In this document: in pieces, positions 24,375 through 32,105 of the stretch | How the letters are laid out: the number at the start of each line of letters is the position of its first letter | How positions within the stretch are numbered: position 1 is the first letter of the stretch | Source of the DNA: Singulisphaera sp. GP187 | GTDB taxonomy: Bacteria; Planctomycetota; Planctomycetia; Gemmatales; Gemmataceae | Direction: 5' to 3' | DNA: 37,910 bases | Assembly: GCA_945861245.1 (NCBI GenBank) | Contig: CAMAUE010000040.1 | Coordinates: 1-37,910, forward strand | Program-made: the position numbers and the translations under genes | Notes under the pieces: generated by a model | Told to the model about the DNA's origin: nothing | The model's input: only the letters and a program-made list of their open reading frames with translations | Databases searched by the model: none

Positions 24375-25568
24375 TTACCGCTTCACCAGCCGCGGCAACG
24401 CATCGGTCGCGAAGCCCCATTCGCTGGGCTGGTAGCGAATATCGAGGTGCGGCGTCTCCACACGGCGGTTCTTTTCCGTCTTGCTAATCATCACGGCGTC
24501 GAGGATGCCCGTCGTTAGCAACGTGCGTTCGACAGGGTAGACCGCGTGGCCGGTCTGGATCATCGCGTCAATGGCACGCAGCAAGCCCGCGAAATGCCCG
24601 AATGGGTCCGGCTGCTGTAAATAGAACTGGCACGACGCTATGCGATCCTCGCCGCGCACTCGGCCTGCGAACGTGAACGCCCCGCCGTCGCCTTCGTAGA
24701 CCCAGCCGTTGAGCATCGCGACGGCTGCCTTGAAACCATCGCGATATTCGATGATGATGACGCCGGCCTCGTTATTCTTCACCGTCAACTTTCGATAATC
24801 GCCCTTGGCGTAGGCCGGCACGTGGGCCATCGCGGCTTCAAGCAGGTCGCGCGAGAAGACGCCGCGATCCATCGCTGCCCACATCGCCTCGCCTTGCAAA
24901 CAGGTGACGGCCCGGACGCCGGTCTCGCCGCCGCGACGGCGCTCGGCCATGCATTGCAGGCTCTCGAGAGCGTGAAAGCCATAACCTTCAAACGGGCCAT
25001 AGCCGACCTGCACCGCTTCGACAAGTTCGCAGCCACGGCTGAGCCGAAGCGACGGCCGACGCCACGTCACAGGCAGCGACGAGCCCGACATGAATGGAAA
25101 CATCAACTCACGCGATCGATCAACCATCCACCGCGCGTTCGCCCAGTTGTACGAAAGATGCTTGTCGTTGAACACCGGCACGCTGCGGCGATGCTTCGCG
25201 AAAACGTCGGTCACGCTTTCGAAAAAACGCCGGCGCGGATACAGAATCTGCCCACGCTCGTTGCGATCATAGCGGCCATGCTCGCCGATGAGCAGCACGC
25301 CATCGACAGCGACTTCCTTGCGGCCCAGCGTCACCGCGTCGGCAATGTTGTCGTAGATCGTGAAATTGTGCTGTTTCGCGAGCGCCCGGCTCATGTCGTT
25401 CTTGGGAAACTGATCGACAAACATCGACACGAGCCGAAGGTTCGGGAACGCCGCGCGGTCGTGGCCGAAGCCTTCGAGAATCTTGCCAATGATGAGATCC
25501 GCATGCGACCACCGACGATATTCGGTGATGACGGCGGCAACACGTTTGGGTTCGGTGCGTGCTTGCAT
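24375..25568 (-). CDS. Conserved protein of unknown function (possible Rossmann fold)
   Basis: 397 residues from the chosen Met. I do not recognise the family securely. The N-terminus RVAAVITEYRRWSHADLIIG, then LRLVSMFVDQ and DGVLLIGEHG suggest an NAD-binding or nucleotide-binding fold of the Gfo/Idh/MocA kind, with a long C-terminal region. Known dehydrogenase catalytic residues are not evident. No signal peptide or transmembrane segment is seen. The open frame extends upstream to 25619 but that extension is translated from repeat A6; the start at 25568 has GGGG about 8 nt upstream. Repeat B3 abuts the stop codon. Confidence 0.6.
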   Translation of the reverse strand: MQARTEPKRVAAVITEYRRWSHADLIIGKILEGFGHDRAAFPNLRLVSMFVDQFPKNDMSRALAKQHNFTIYDNIADAVTLGRKEVAVDGVLLIGEHGRYDRNERGQILYPRRRFFESVTDVFAKHRRSVPVFNDKHLSYNWANARWMVDRSRELMFPFMSGSSLPVTWRRPSLRLSRGCELVEAVQVGYGPFEGYGFHALESLQCMAERRRGGETGVRAVTCLQGEAMWAAMDRGVFSRDLLEAAMAHVPAYAKGDYRKLTVKNNEAGVIIIEYRDGFKAAVAMLNGWVYEGDGGAFTFAGRVRGEDRIASCQFYLQQPDPFGHFAGLLRAIDAMIQTGHAVYPVERTLLTTGILDAVMISKTEKNRRVETPHLDIRYQPSEWGFATDALPRLVKR

Positions 25569-25580
25569 GGCAATCCCCAC

Positions 25581-25645
25581 GATTGCCGCTTGCGGCTTAG
25601 CGCTCGATAGGCACCACATGAGCGCTAAGCCGCAAGCGGCAAATC
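25581..25645. repeat. Nested inverted repeat A6
   Basis: A complete family A element: GATTGCCGCTTGCGGCTTAG on the left (25581 on) and its reverse complement ending GCGGCAAATC on the right (to 25645). It lies between the anti-sigma-like gene and the unknown gene downstream of it. Confidence 0.95.
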
Positions 25646-25689
25646 GAAATCGGAAAGTTGTTTATTCGATTTTCCTAAATAGCTCTCCG

Positions 25690-26112
25690 TCACTTCTTTT
25701 TCTTGTCCGCGGGCAATAATCCCGCGCTGCTCTGGAACAAGCGTTTGCGGCGTTGCTTGGCTTGGTCGTCGGCGCCGGCCTGATGCTGGGCTTGCAGGTC
25801 TGCCAGATTCGCCAGGCAGTAGGCGCAGCCGATCGTTTGCATGTGGAACTGGATGTAATCGTGGGCGTCGTCCTCCAGCACGCCGAGGAGGAAGCTGCCG
25901 ACCTGCTGGCGCGATGGGCAACTCAAGCGGTTGCGACGCCAAATCGCGCCGACGGAGTGCTCGCCGCGATCGCGGTCGCGCAGCATCAGCGTGAGTTGTT
26001 GGCGGATCACGTCGGAGTCGCGCAGGGCCTGCTCGATGCGGGCGATCTCGGTTTCGCCGAGCGCGTCGTCGACGTATGCTGAAAGAAGTTCGCGCGTGAT
26101 CGGGGCGGTCAT
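25690..26112 (-). CDS. Soluble zinc-type anti-sigma-like protein
   Basis: 140 residues. The N-terminal half starts with LLSAYVDDALGETEIARIEQAL, as in zf-HC2-type anti-sigma factors. Candidate metal ligands are H84, H90, C96 and C99 (HMQTIGCAYC). No transmembrane helix is seen, so it would be cytoplasmic, unlike many membrane-bound anti-sigma factors. Its ATG overlaps the sigma-factor TGA (ATGA), so translation is coupled. A function as the partner of the sigma factor is inferred from position and fold. The C-terminus is lysine-rich (DKKKK). Confidence 0.75.
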   Translation of the reverse strand: MTAPITRELLSAYVDDALGETEIARIEQALRDSDVIRQQLTLMLRDRDRGEHSVGAIWRRNRLSCPSRQQVGSFLLGVLEDDAHDYIQFHMQTIGCAYCLANLADLQAQHQAGADDQAKQRRKRLFQSSAGLLPADKKKK

Positions 26113-26750
26113 GGCTGGCCCTCCGCGTTCAGTTCGGGGAACACGTCGTCGGACAGCCCGGCGTTTTTGATATGCTCGCTGATTTTCTTGACGCCCGCGA
26201 AGCGAATGTTCGCCACCTGTTGCTCGCTGATTCGCAAGAAAGCCGCCACGTCGCGATTGGCCCAGCCTTTGACGAGGAGCAACTCCAGCACTTTGATGCG
26301 AACGAATTCGCCATGCTCACGCCAATTGGCGAGCAGCGTCGTCAGGCTACGAGCGATCGCGTCGGATTCGAGGCCTTGGCGTTCACGTCCGCGAGCCACG
26401 CTTGAGGCGGGCTTGTTGGAATCGGGCCTGCGATGCAACACATCGCTGGAGCTATCGGAGATGTACTGCACGGGATGTCGGCTTTGCTTTCGCAGATAAT
26501 CCGTGAGCTTGTATGAGGCAATCGTGAACAGATACGTTTGCAGTTCGCGGTTCTCGTCAAAGTTGGGCAGGCTGTGCAAGAAGCCGATCAGCGTTTCCTG
26601 CACGACATCTTCGCTGGCCGCGCGATCGCGCAAACGACGGTTAATGAAGGCGAGCAGCCGGCCTTCGTAACGGGCGATGAGATGCTCCCACGCCCGCGGA
26701 TCGCCTTGGCGTATCTGCTCGATCAGAATGCGGTCACTCTCGGAGAACAT
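26109..26750 (-). CDS. ECF-type RNA polymerase sigma factor
   Basis: 213 residues. Sigma region 2 spans about 8-80 (LIARYEGRLLAFINRRL, then SEDVVQETLIGFLHSL and LFTIASYKLTDYLRK); region 4 lies at about 150-195, with the helix-turn-helix ANRDVAAFLRISEQQVANIR. A linker of about 60 residues between them is Ser/Arg-rich and longer than usual for ECF factors. It would direct RNA polymerase to a small regulon under control of the coupled zinc protein downstream. The DUF1080 gene upstream is on the same strand but repeat E1 and 127 bp intervene. Confidence 0.88.
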   Translation of the reverse strand: MFSESDRILIEQIRQGDPRAWEHLIARYEGRLLAFINRRLRDRAASEDVVQETLIGFLHSLPNFDENRELQTYLFTIASYKLTDYLRKQSRHPVQYISDSSSDVLHRRPDSNKPASSVARGRERQGLESDAIARSLTTLLANWREHGEFVRIKVLELLLVKGWANRDVAAFLRISEQQVANIRFAGVKKISEHIKNAGLSDDVFPELNAEGQP

Positions 26751-26804
26751 ACCCTCAGTCTACCGAACGATGTGCGTGGATGCAATCGAACACCTTTCCA
26801 AATT

Positions 26805-26871
26805 GTTTAGCCGCGACGCGCCAGCGGAGCGCGGAAAACGGTTCGCGCTCCGCTGCGCGTCGCGGCTAAAC
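26805..26871. repeat. Nested inverted repeat E1
   Basis: Ends GTTTAGCCGCGACGCG and CGCGTCGCGGCTAAAC. Each arm includes a small hairpin (GCGC-CAGCGGA-GCGC, and GCGC-TCCGCT-GCGC). It resembles family B only in the outer GTTTAGCCGC. It lies 6 nt beyond the DUF1080 stop codon. Confidence 0.92.
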
Positions 26872-26877
26872 TCCCGA

Positions 26878-27681
26878 TTACTTCTTCAACGGCAGCAAAT
26901 CGATTCGCCGAAAGTGCACCTCCGCGCCTTCGGACTGGAACAGAATCTTGCCCTTCGTGTGCGATGCTTTCGTGCCGGCGTTGACGACGATGCCGTTGAG
27001 GATGTTGATGATCTTGTCGCCGTCGCAAACGCATTCGAGCGTGTTCCACTCGCCGGCTACTTTTTCAACGTCCAGCTTGCCGCGAAAGCCTTTGACGTCT
27101 TTCCAATCCGGATCGCGGCCAAACCAGTTGATGCGGCCGCCGGTGAATTCCTTGGCCTCGCCCTTGGGGTCGTAGTGCCACTGCTTGCCGATCTGCTTGA
27201 CGTTGGCCGTGATTTTCGGTTTTCCTTTACCGCCGACGAGAATGAAATCGCCGGTCCCGCCTTCGATCATTTGGCACTCGATCGATTCCATCCAGGCGCC
27301 GGTGGGCTTGCCGTCTTTGCCAAACCCGGTGCCCCCGTCTTCACCGACGCAATGCAGGAGGATGCCGGAGTCCATCGTCGCCTTGACGCGGGGCGGCCAG
27401 GTTTTCGTGCCCCATTTGAATTCGACGACGAGGTGATAGTTGTCGAATTCCTTCTCGGTCGTGAAGCAGCCAAAGATTTCGCCCGAGACGACGATGGCCC
27501 CGTCCTTGACGGTGAAGACGCCCTTCTCGTCCTTGTTTTTGCCGACGCCCTTGAGGTAGGTGTAGAAGTTGGTGAGGTCCTTGCCGTTGAACAGCTTGAT
27601 CGGCTTGGTCACCGGCTCAGCGGAAGCGGGCGCAAAAGCGAGCGCGAGGATCGCCGTCGCGCAGAGGATGTTGCGTAGCAT
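26878..27681 (-). CDS. DUF1080 (3-keto-disaccharide hydrolase-like) secreted protein
   Basis: 267 residues. Signal peptide 1-22 (LALAFAPASA). The body has the DUF1080 concanavalin-like features: KLFNGKDLTNFYTYLKG, VFTVKDGAIVVSGE, FDNYHLVVEFKWG, DSGILLHC, and the ending GKILFQSEGAEVHFRRIDLLP. DUF1080 is abundant in planctomycetes and is associated with carbohydrate degradation; 3-ketoglycoside hydrolase activity is reported for some members. Periplasmic or secreted. AGGAG lies 8 nt before the ATG at 27681. Confidence 0.93.
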   Translation of the reverse strand: MLRNILCATAILALAFAPASAEPVTKPIKLFNGKDLTNFYTYLKGVGKNKDEKGVFTVKDGAIVVSGEIFGCFTTEKEFDNYHLVVEFKWGTKTWPPRVKATMDSGILLHCVGEDGGTGFGKDGKPTGAWMESIECQMIEGGTGDFILVGGKGKPKITANVKQIGKQWHYDPKGEAKEFTGGRINWFGRDPDWKDVKGFRGKLDVEKVAGEWNTLECVCDGDKIINILNGIVVNAGTKASHTKGKILFQSEGAEVHFRRIDLLPLKK

Positions 27682-27801
27682 AGAGAGTGCTCCTGACAAT
27701 GTCGTGATGGGTTCCCAGAGAGGAGATTGTATTCACCGCTTCCTACTCGCGACCGTAGAATGCGAATGTTCGATTCCCACGCACTACGTAGAGGTGTGGA
27801 A

Positions 27802-28518
27802 ATGCTGGTGATTCTTGGCCTCGTGCTTGTCGCCTTCCTGGTCGTCCTTTCTTATGTACTGACGTTGCAAAGAGCCCTCAGCAGGGTTTCGCCACACAAT
27901 CGCTTGATGGAACCGGAACTGGTTTGGCTTCTGATCGTGCCGTGCGTCCAGGTCCTCTGGCAATTTATCGTTGCAATAAGGCTCCCTGGGTCATTGCAGA
28001 AAGAGTTTCGTGAGCGCGGCCGAGATGACGGCAGCAATTATGGCAAATCGCTCGCCTTTTCTCAAGCGGTCCTGAGCATCGCTCCAGTGTTGCTGATCAT
28101 ATGTTTAATTGCCACGCAAATAAGGTTTCAGAATACCACGATTTCTTTTCATCCAATTCCCTTCGCCATCCTGCTTATGCTGAACATGATCTTCCTGGTC
28201 ATATTTCTCCGCTTCTGGAGCAAAATCGCAAGCTACAGCAATCAGCTTACATTGACATTCCGTGAAAACCGCGATTGGGAAAGCAAATTCGATGAGCCTG
28301 ATGACGACGACTACGGCTCCGGGCGGCGCGGCAGTTCCTCAGACGGCATCAAAGAAGGCGATCCGGGGCGGCATAGGAAAACAGACCGGGGGTCGGGAGC
28401 CGATATAAGATTATTTTCTTATATTAATTCCCGACCCTTTTTTATCGCTCGCACGTTGCCTATCGCCGACAATCAATGTGCGTGGCAAGCATCGCCTCGC
28501 CTTCGAGATCGTAGGTGA
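27802..28518 (+). CDS. Four-helix membrane protein, unknown function
   Basis: Up to 238 residues. Four hydrophobic segments are visible at about 1-20, 40-61, 86-108 and 118-138. The tail is acidic and then glycine/serine-rich (DEPDDDDYGSG, RRGSSSDG). The start at 27802 was chosen because GAGG lies 7 nt upstream. The reading frame continues 40 codons past a strong intrinsic terminator at 28390-28443 and overlaps the convergent gene, so the true protein may end earlier: a stop codon (TAG at 28371) is in another frame just before the terminator. A frameshift or sequence error near 28300-28370 would explain this. No family recognised. Confidence 0.6.
   Translation: MLVILGLVLVAFLVVLSYVLTLQRALSRVSPHNRLMEPELVWLLIVPCVQVLWQFIVAIRLPGSLQKEFRERGRDDGSNYGKSLAFSQAVLSIAPVLLIICLIATQIRFQNTTISFHPIPFAILLMLNMIFLVIFLRFWSKIASYSNQLTLTFRENRDWESKFDEPDDDDYGSGRRGSSSDGIKEGDPGRHRKTDRGSGADIRLFSYINSRPFFIARTLPIADNQCAWQASPRLRDRR
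28390..28443 (+). terminator. Strong intrinsic terminator
   Basis: GGGTCGGGA (28390-28398) pairs with TCCCGACCC (28429-28437), with an inner second stem ATATAAG/CTTATAT, followed by six T (28438-28443). The T run is on the plus-strand side, so it terminates transcription of the 27802 gene. The open frame of that gene runs through it. Confidence 0.85.
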
Positions 28519-28768
28519 CGGTGACCCGATCACCGGGTTCCAGATCCCAGATGGTCATTTCTTCATCGTTAATGAACACTTGCCCGCCGACGAGGAAGCG
28601 GACCGACAGGACATTGTTCTCGTCATCCACAAGAATGAGGAAATGGTCGTTGGGCTCGATGGTGGCGATAGTGCCTTGGACTTCGTCGGCCAAAGTGAGC
28701 GATGCCGCATTCGTGAGGAGCGTAAAGGCCAGCACTCCCACACAGCACAGACTTAGTATGCGGAACAT
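28460..28768 (-). CDS. Small secreted beta-barrel-like protein
   Basis: 102 residues. Signal peptide at 1-27 (ALLTNAASLTLA region), then about 75 residues of alternating strands: VQGTIATIEPNDHFLILVD, SVRFLVGGQVFINDEEMTIW, and DLEPGDRVTVTYDLEGEAML. The pattern recalls the DUF5666/OB-like small exported domains common in planctomycetes; assignment is tentative. GGAG lies 7 nt before the ATG at 28768. It is convergent with the membrane-protein gene and overlaps its reading frame at 28460-28518. Confidence 0.75.
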   Translation of the reverse strand: MFRILSLCCVGVLAFTLLTNAASLTLADEVQGTIATIEPNDHFLILVDDENNVLSVRFLVGGQVFINDEEMTIWDLEPGDRVTVTYDLEGEAMLATHIDCRR

Positions 28769-28881
28769 GGAAAATCTCCTTCTGCGGTTGAACCAGAAGC
28801 CGCCGAACACTCAACGTGAGCACCGGCGACCGCTAGTGTTATTGAGCATTATCGAGATGGGCGATGGGCATTGGATTTGCG

Positions 28882-29598
28882 CTAATCGCATTCGCATACG
28901 TTCAGCCGAAACGTGCCGACTGCATACGGCGTTGCGCTCGTGGCGACGAGGCGAACCACCTCCGTGGCCGGAGCCGTGAAGACGATGCGAGCGCCACGCA
29001 CCGAATCGCACGCATATTCCACAGCGACGATATCGTTCTCGATAGTCATCACCTTCAGGCAAGCATCGAAATCGCGGCTACTCATGTCGATCACATAACG
29101 CAACCCGGCGATGAGCGGCACATCGTAGAAGCGCTCATGACTATCGTCGTTCAGCGGATCGGTGGGCGTAAGCTCCGCGACCAAGGCGAACAGGCTGGGC
29201 AATTCATACATGGTTATCCGGTAGTAGCTTTCCCTAATGGGCAACGACACCGAGGCGATGAGGCGATAGCTTGCGGTGGCCGGCACCCGAAAGACGATGC
29301 AACCAGGCGAGATACTGGAGTCGTGCGTGTCCATTGCCAGGAAATTGCCTTCCAGGTCTTCTATCAGCATGGATGTATTGAATTCGGTGCTTTCCAAGCC
29401 AATGCAATAGGTTATTCCCTCAATCAAATCAACATGGTGAAGTCGAGACAGGCTTGTGCTATTGCCGAGTTCTTTGTCCGAATAAGCAAAGAACCCGCTG
29501 ACAACGGTGTCACGTGTGGGTGTCACGTTCTGCCCGGAAACAACCGTCGCCACAAGGAACAGGCAGACGATAGCGACGACGTAGGAAATGCGGTTCAT
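28882..29598 (-). CDS. Secreted protein with two PPC-like domains
   Basis: 238 residues. Signal peptide 1-22 (VCLFLVATVVSG). Two similar halves follow, each with the pattern of a short beta-sandwich such as the bacterial pre-peptidase C-terminal domain: RLHHVDLIEGITYCIGLES ... SYRLIASVS in the first, and ERFYDVPLIAGLRYVIDMSS ... EVVRLVATSA in the second. Function unknown; expected outside the cytoplasm. A strong GGAGG lies 7 nt before the ATG at 29598; upstream in-frame Mets (to 29808) lack a ribosome site. Confidence 0.75.
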   Translation of the reverse strand: MNRISYVVAIVCLFLVATVVSGQNVTPTRDTVVSGFFAYSDKELGNSTSLSRLHHVDLIEGITYCIGLESTEFNTSMLIEDLEGNFLAMDTHDSSISPGCIVFRVPATASYRLIASVSLPIRESYYRITMYELPSLFALVAELTPTDPLNDDSHERFYDVPLIAGLRYVIDMSSRDFDACLKVMTIENDIVAVEYACDSVRGARIVFTAPATEVVRLVATSATPYAVGTFRLNVCECD

Positions 29599-29821
29599 GA
29601 TCGTCCCTCCCGATATAAACGCAGCGATGTGATTGGAGGAGGGGAAGCATTTCCGATGCCGTTCGCACGCAATCGAATGAGTTACTGCAAGTGACGGCTT
29701 ACAAATAGCTTGTGAAAAAGGTCGCGTTTTGCTTGGTTTAACGAGCGTCATCCTAATGGGCAGACGCAGCGCATTAGTGTGCGGAGTCGTACCACTCAGC
29801 GCGGCCAAGCCGCAACAAATG

Positions 29822-29859
29822 CAAAATCACGAAAGGACGAAAGGACGAAATCACGAAAG
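29822..29859. repeat. Unpaired family H-like arm
   Basis: Reads CAAAATCACGAAAGGACGAA and on as AGGACGAAATCACGAAAG. The unit GAAAGGACGAAAGGACG is a short tandem repeat. It resembles one arm of the elements at 15196-15430; I see no partner arm. Confidence 0.7.
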
Positions 29860-29899
29860 AATGCGATGGTGTTCTCGATTTCAGATTGTTTCCCAGATT

Positions 29900-29969
29900 G
29901 CCGTAGGTCAGGCTTTCCAGCCTGACTCTTATTGCGGAAGCTGTCAGCCTAGAAAGGCTGACCTACGGC
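29900..29969. repeat. Nested inverted repeat F
   Basis: Arms 29900-29926 and 29943-29969. The left arm has a hairpin with stem GTCAGGCT/AGCCTGAC, the right arm a hairpin with stem GTCAGCCT/AGGCTGAC. The outer parts GCCGTAG and CTACGGC also pair. Confidence 0.93.
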
Positions 29970-29991
29970 AAACAGCGACACTGGCTTCATA

Positions 29992-30354
29992 CTAAATCCC
30001 CACGTTCGACAGCATCTCCGCGACACGGCGGGCCAGGCTGGCGAGGCCCGGCGATTCGATTTCGATACTGACAATGGCATGCTCCAGGCGATTCTGCGCC
30101 GCTTCCACCAGGCCAAAGTCATGTTGCTCGTGGACGGCCGTCACCAGCAAGGCAGCGGATTCCGTGAGCCGGGCGACCTTGGCGTTATCGACCTCGGTCG
30201 CTTCGAGCGTGTTGCTCACCTCATCGATCAGGTCGGCCAGGGCGGCTTGCGTCGACGGATCGAGGCGATGGGCTTCGCGCAGTATCTGCGAAATCGTGTG
30301 CAGTTGGGCGCTCACCGGAGAAGGTACACCAGAATGGACGGGTTGGTCGGACAT
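29992..30354 (-). CDS. DUF4404 family protein
   Basis: 120 residues. The family pattern is visible: an N-terminal helix HTISQILREAHRLD, then ALADLIDEVSNTLE, the central region LVEAAQNRLEHAIVSIE, and the ending SLARRVAEMLSNVGI, which matches the DUF4404 C-terminus (family members end near MGI). It is a small helical cytoplasmic protein of unknown role. The start at 30354 is preferred since GGGAG lies 9 nt upstream. The next gene on this strand, the methyltransferase, ends 78 bp upstream. Confidence 0.8.
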   Translation of the reverse strand: MSDQPVHSGVPSPVSAQLHTISQILREAHRLDPSTQAALADLIDEVSNTLEATEVDNAKVARLTESAALLVTAVHEQHDFGLVEAAQNRLEHAIVSIEIESPGLASLARRVAEMLSNVGI

Positions 30355-30432
30355 AGTCGCACTCCCTTCGGAAACAGCGGGTGGGATCGATGCGTTGCCA
30401 TTTATTATCATACACGACAGCGCTAATAGCGA

Positions 30433-31236
30433 TCATGCCTTGCCAAGAGAAGCGGGTGCGCCTCGTTTGCCTGCCAAGGCCACCAGCGAGGATCCGAACG
30501 GCAGTCGCCGTCGGCCTCGGATGAACGGCAATTCCCAGGCCAAGGACCATGATAAGATTGTGTTGGAGATGGTACCGACGCGCAAATCTTGGCGGGCAAG
30601 CTCGCTGACTTGAGCAGGGTTGTTTCCCTTGCGAAAACCAGCCAAACGCCGGCCCAGCCAAAGTATCGGATAGAGCGCCACCATGAACGGCGACAAATAC
30701 TCGATCTCGAACCCTGCCGAATCCAGCGCGGCACGCAGGTCGGTTGTTTCATAGCGTCGGCAGTGATGGGCGGCCACGTCGAAATAGCTCCACAGGCTTC
30801 GCGAGGCCGGGACCGTCAGAAGCAGTTTCCCCGTCGGCGCCAGCAAATCCGAAAGGGCACGCAACACGCGCACATCGTCCGGCAGATGCTCCAGCACATC
30901 GAAAAGGCAAATCAAATCGAAGCCGGGAGCGAAAGGCAAACGGAGAACATCGGCACGTATCAAGGGACAGGAAACGCGTTGCCGAGCGAGATCGAGCCCT
31001 TCCTGATACAGGTCCACACCAACGACCATTCCGCGCGTGCAAACGGATTCGAGCACGCGCAGCGTGTTGCCCGTGCCGCAGCCGACTTCCAACACGCGAT
31101 AGCCCGAAGGCAGCGGAGCAGTGATCTGCGTAACGAGCGTCTCGATCACCTTGTTGCGAGTGCGGAACCAGAAGTGCCGATCTTCGACCGCGCACAGGGT
31201 GGGGAAAAAATCAGGATCATAAGTCGATGTTGTCAT
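30433..31236 (-). CDS. Class I SAM-dependent methyltransferase
   Basis: 267 residues. It starts with the region EDRHFWFRTRNKVI, then motif I VLEVGCGTGN (48-57), an acidic motif II (VVGVDLYQEG), motif IV LICLFDVLEHLP and the LLLTVPAS strand. The C-terminal segment (PFMVALYPILWLGRRLAG) is hydrophobic and could be a membrane-proximal helix. HxWF-type methyltransferases of this kind are often found near surface-glycan or lipid genes. The ATG overlaps the stop codon of the acetyltransferase gene (ATGA), so the two are coupled. No substrate is identified. Confidence 0.88.
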   Translation of the reverse strand: MTTSTYDPDFFPTLCAVEDRHFWFRTRNKVIETLVTQITAPLPSGYRVLEVGCGTGNTLRVLESVCTRGMVVGVDLYQEGLDLARQRVSCPLIRADVLRLPFAPGFDLICLFDVLEHLPDDVRVLRALSDLLAPTGKLLLTVPASRSLWSYFDVAAHHCRRYETTDLRAALDSAGFEIEYLSPFMVALYPILWLGRRLAGFRKGNNPAQVSELARQDLRVGTISNTILSWSLAWELPFIRGRRRLPFGSSLVALAGKRGAPASLGKA

Positions 31237-32030
31237 GATGGTGATGGCACTCCTGGATTCGGATCGTACCACTTGTGCAATGTATAGAACGCATGGCTCG
31301 GCTCGAATCCAACCCGTACCCAAACCTTTTGCGAGGCGATATTGTGAATCTGCGTGGAGATCACCATCTTTTCGAGGTCCTTCGCACGACACCAATCAAG
31401 TGCACGGCACATAAGCGCCGGGGCGATTCCCGATCCGCGAACTGGAGTGCTGACTCCGAACAATCCGCCTTCGGCTTCAGTTGAGCTATTCATTTTCAAG
31501 GTGATGAAACCTTGCAGACGACCATCAACATCCGCCACGAGCACTTCATCCGCTACGTCGCGGAACATGCACGCGCGATAAGCCCATGATTGATAAATCT
31601 GCTCACACTTAAATGGATTGAGTTTCTTGTCCGCCTGGTAATGTCCCTGATATCCTCGAAAGATGTCGGCAGCCAGTGCTTTCACTTGGTTCTCTTCGCC
31701 GGGCACGATAGAGCGGACGTGGACATCCTCCCGAGTAAGCCTCTGCGGAATCCTTGCTAAATCATGGACGTAATAAACCAGGGTATCCATCAGTTCAAAG
31801 CCAGCACGAAGGAGGCTTTGAAGTAGCTCCAATTGGGCGACAGAGCATCGGGCGATGAGTAGGCCTACTGCTTCTTTTTCGCAGAAGCTATTGATGTCAG
31901 GCAGGGTGTCCAGGGTTAGGTGGGACGTCCGTGCCACGCGAAACCCAAAGCGTTCCGTGTCGATGGCGGACAATGAGACAACAGGCCGCTCTGAAGGTGT
32001 CACGGTGCGCACTTCCTGAATCGGTTTCAT
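31233..32030 (-). CDS. GNAT family acetyltransferase
   Basis: 265 residues. C-terminal GNAT domain (about 100-255) with the acetyl-CoA pyrophosphate loop RGSGIA (198-203) preceded by EGGLFGVSTPV, and the ending QKVWVRVGFEPSHAFYTLHKW. The N-terminal half resembles the N-domain of WecD/FdtC-type sugar-amine acetyltransferases (DTERFGFRVA). It may acylate an amino sugar or a peptide amine. Coupled to the methyltransferase by a 4-nt overlap (ATGA). The ATG at 32030 abuts repeat E2 and no Shine-Dalgarno is seen. Confidence 0.85.
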   Translation of the reverse strand: MKPIQEVRTVTPSERPVVSLSAIDTERFGFRVARTSHLTLDTLPDINSFCEKEAVGLLIARCSVAQLELLQSLLRAGFELMDTLVYYVHDLARIPQRLTREDVHVRSIVPGEENQVKALAADIFRGYQGHYQADKKLNPFKCEQIYQSWAYRACMFRDVADEVLVADVDGRLQGFITLKMNSSTEAEGGLFGVSTPVRGSGIAPALMCRALDWCRAKDLEKMVISTQIHNIASQKVWVRVGFEPSHAFYTLHKWYDPNPGVPSPS

Positions 32031-32032
32031 GG

Positions 32033-32098
32033 GATTAGCCGCGACGCGCAACGGAGCGCGAGTATCTGATCCTCGCTGCGCTGCCCGTCGCGGCTAAC
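32033..32098. repeat. Nested inverted repeat E2
   Basis: A family E element: GGATTAGCCGCGACGCG left, and CGTCGCGGCTAACC right. It fills 66 of the 75 nt between the aspS stop codon and the acetyltransferase ATG, ending 2 nt from that ATG. Confidence 0.93.
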
Positions 32099-32105
32099 CC
32101 TTTCA

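Larger units (their letters stand above)
29599..29991. other. Gap with repeats
   Basis: 393 bp with no gene. It holds an unpaired family H-like run (29822-29859) and the family F inverted repeat (29900-29969). The section 29650-29820 shows nothing I recognise. Confidence 0.75.
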
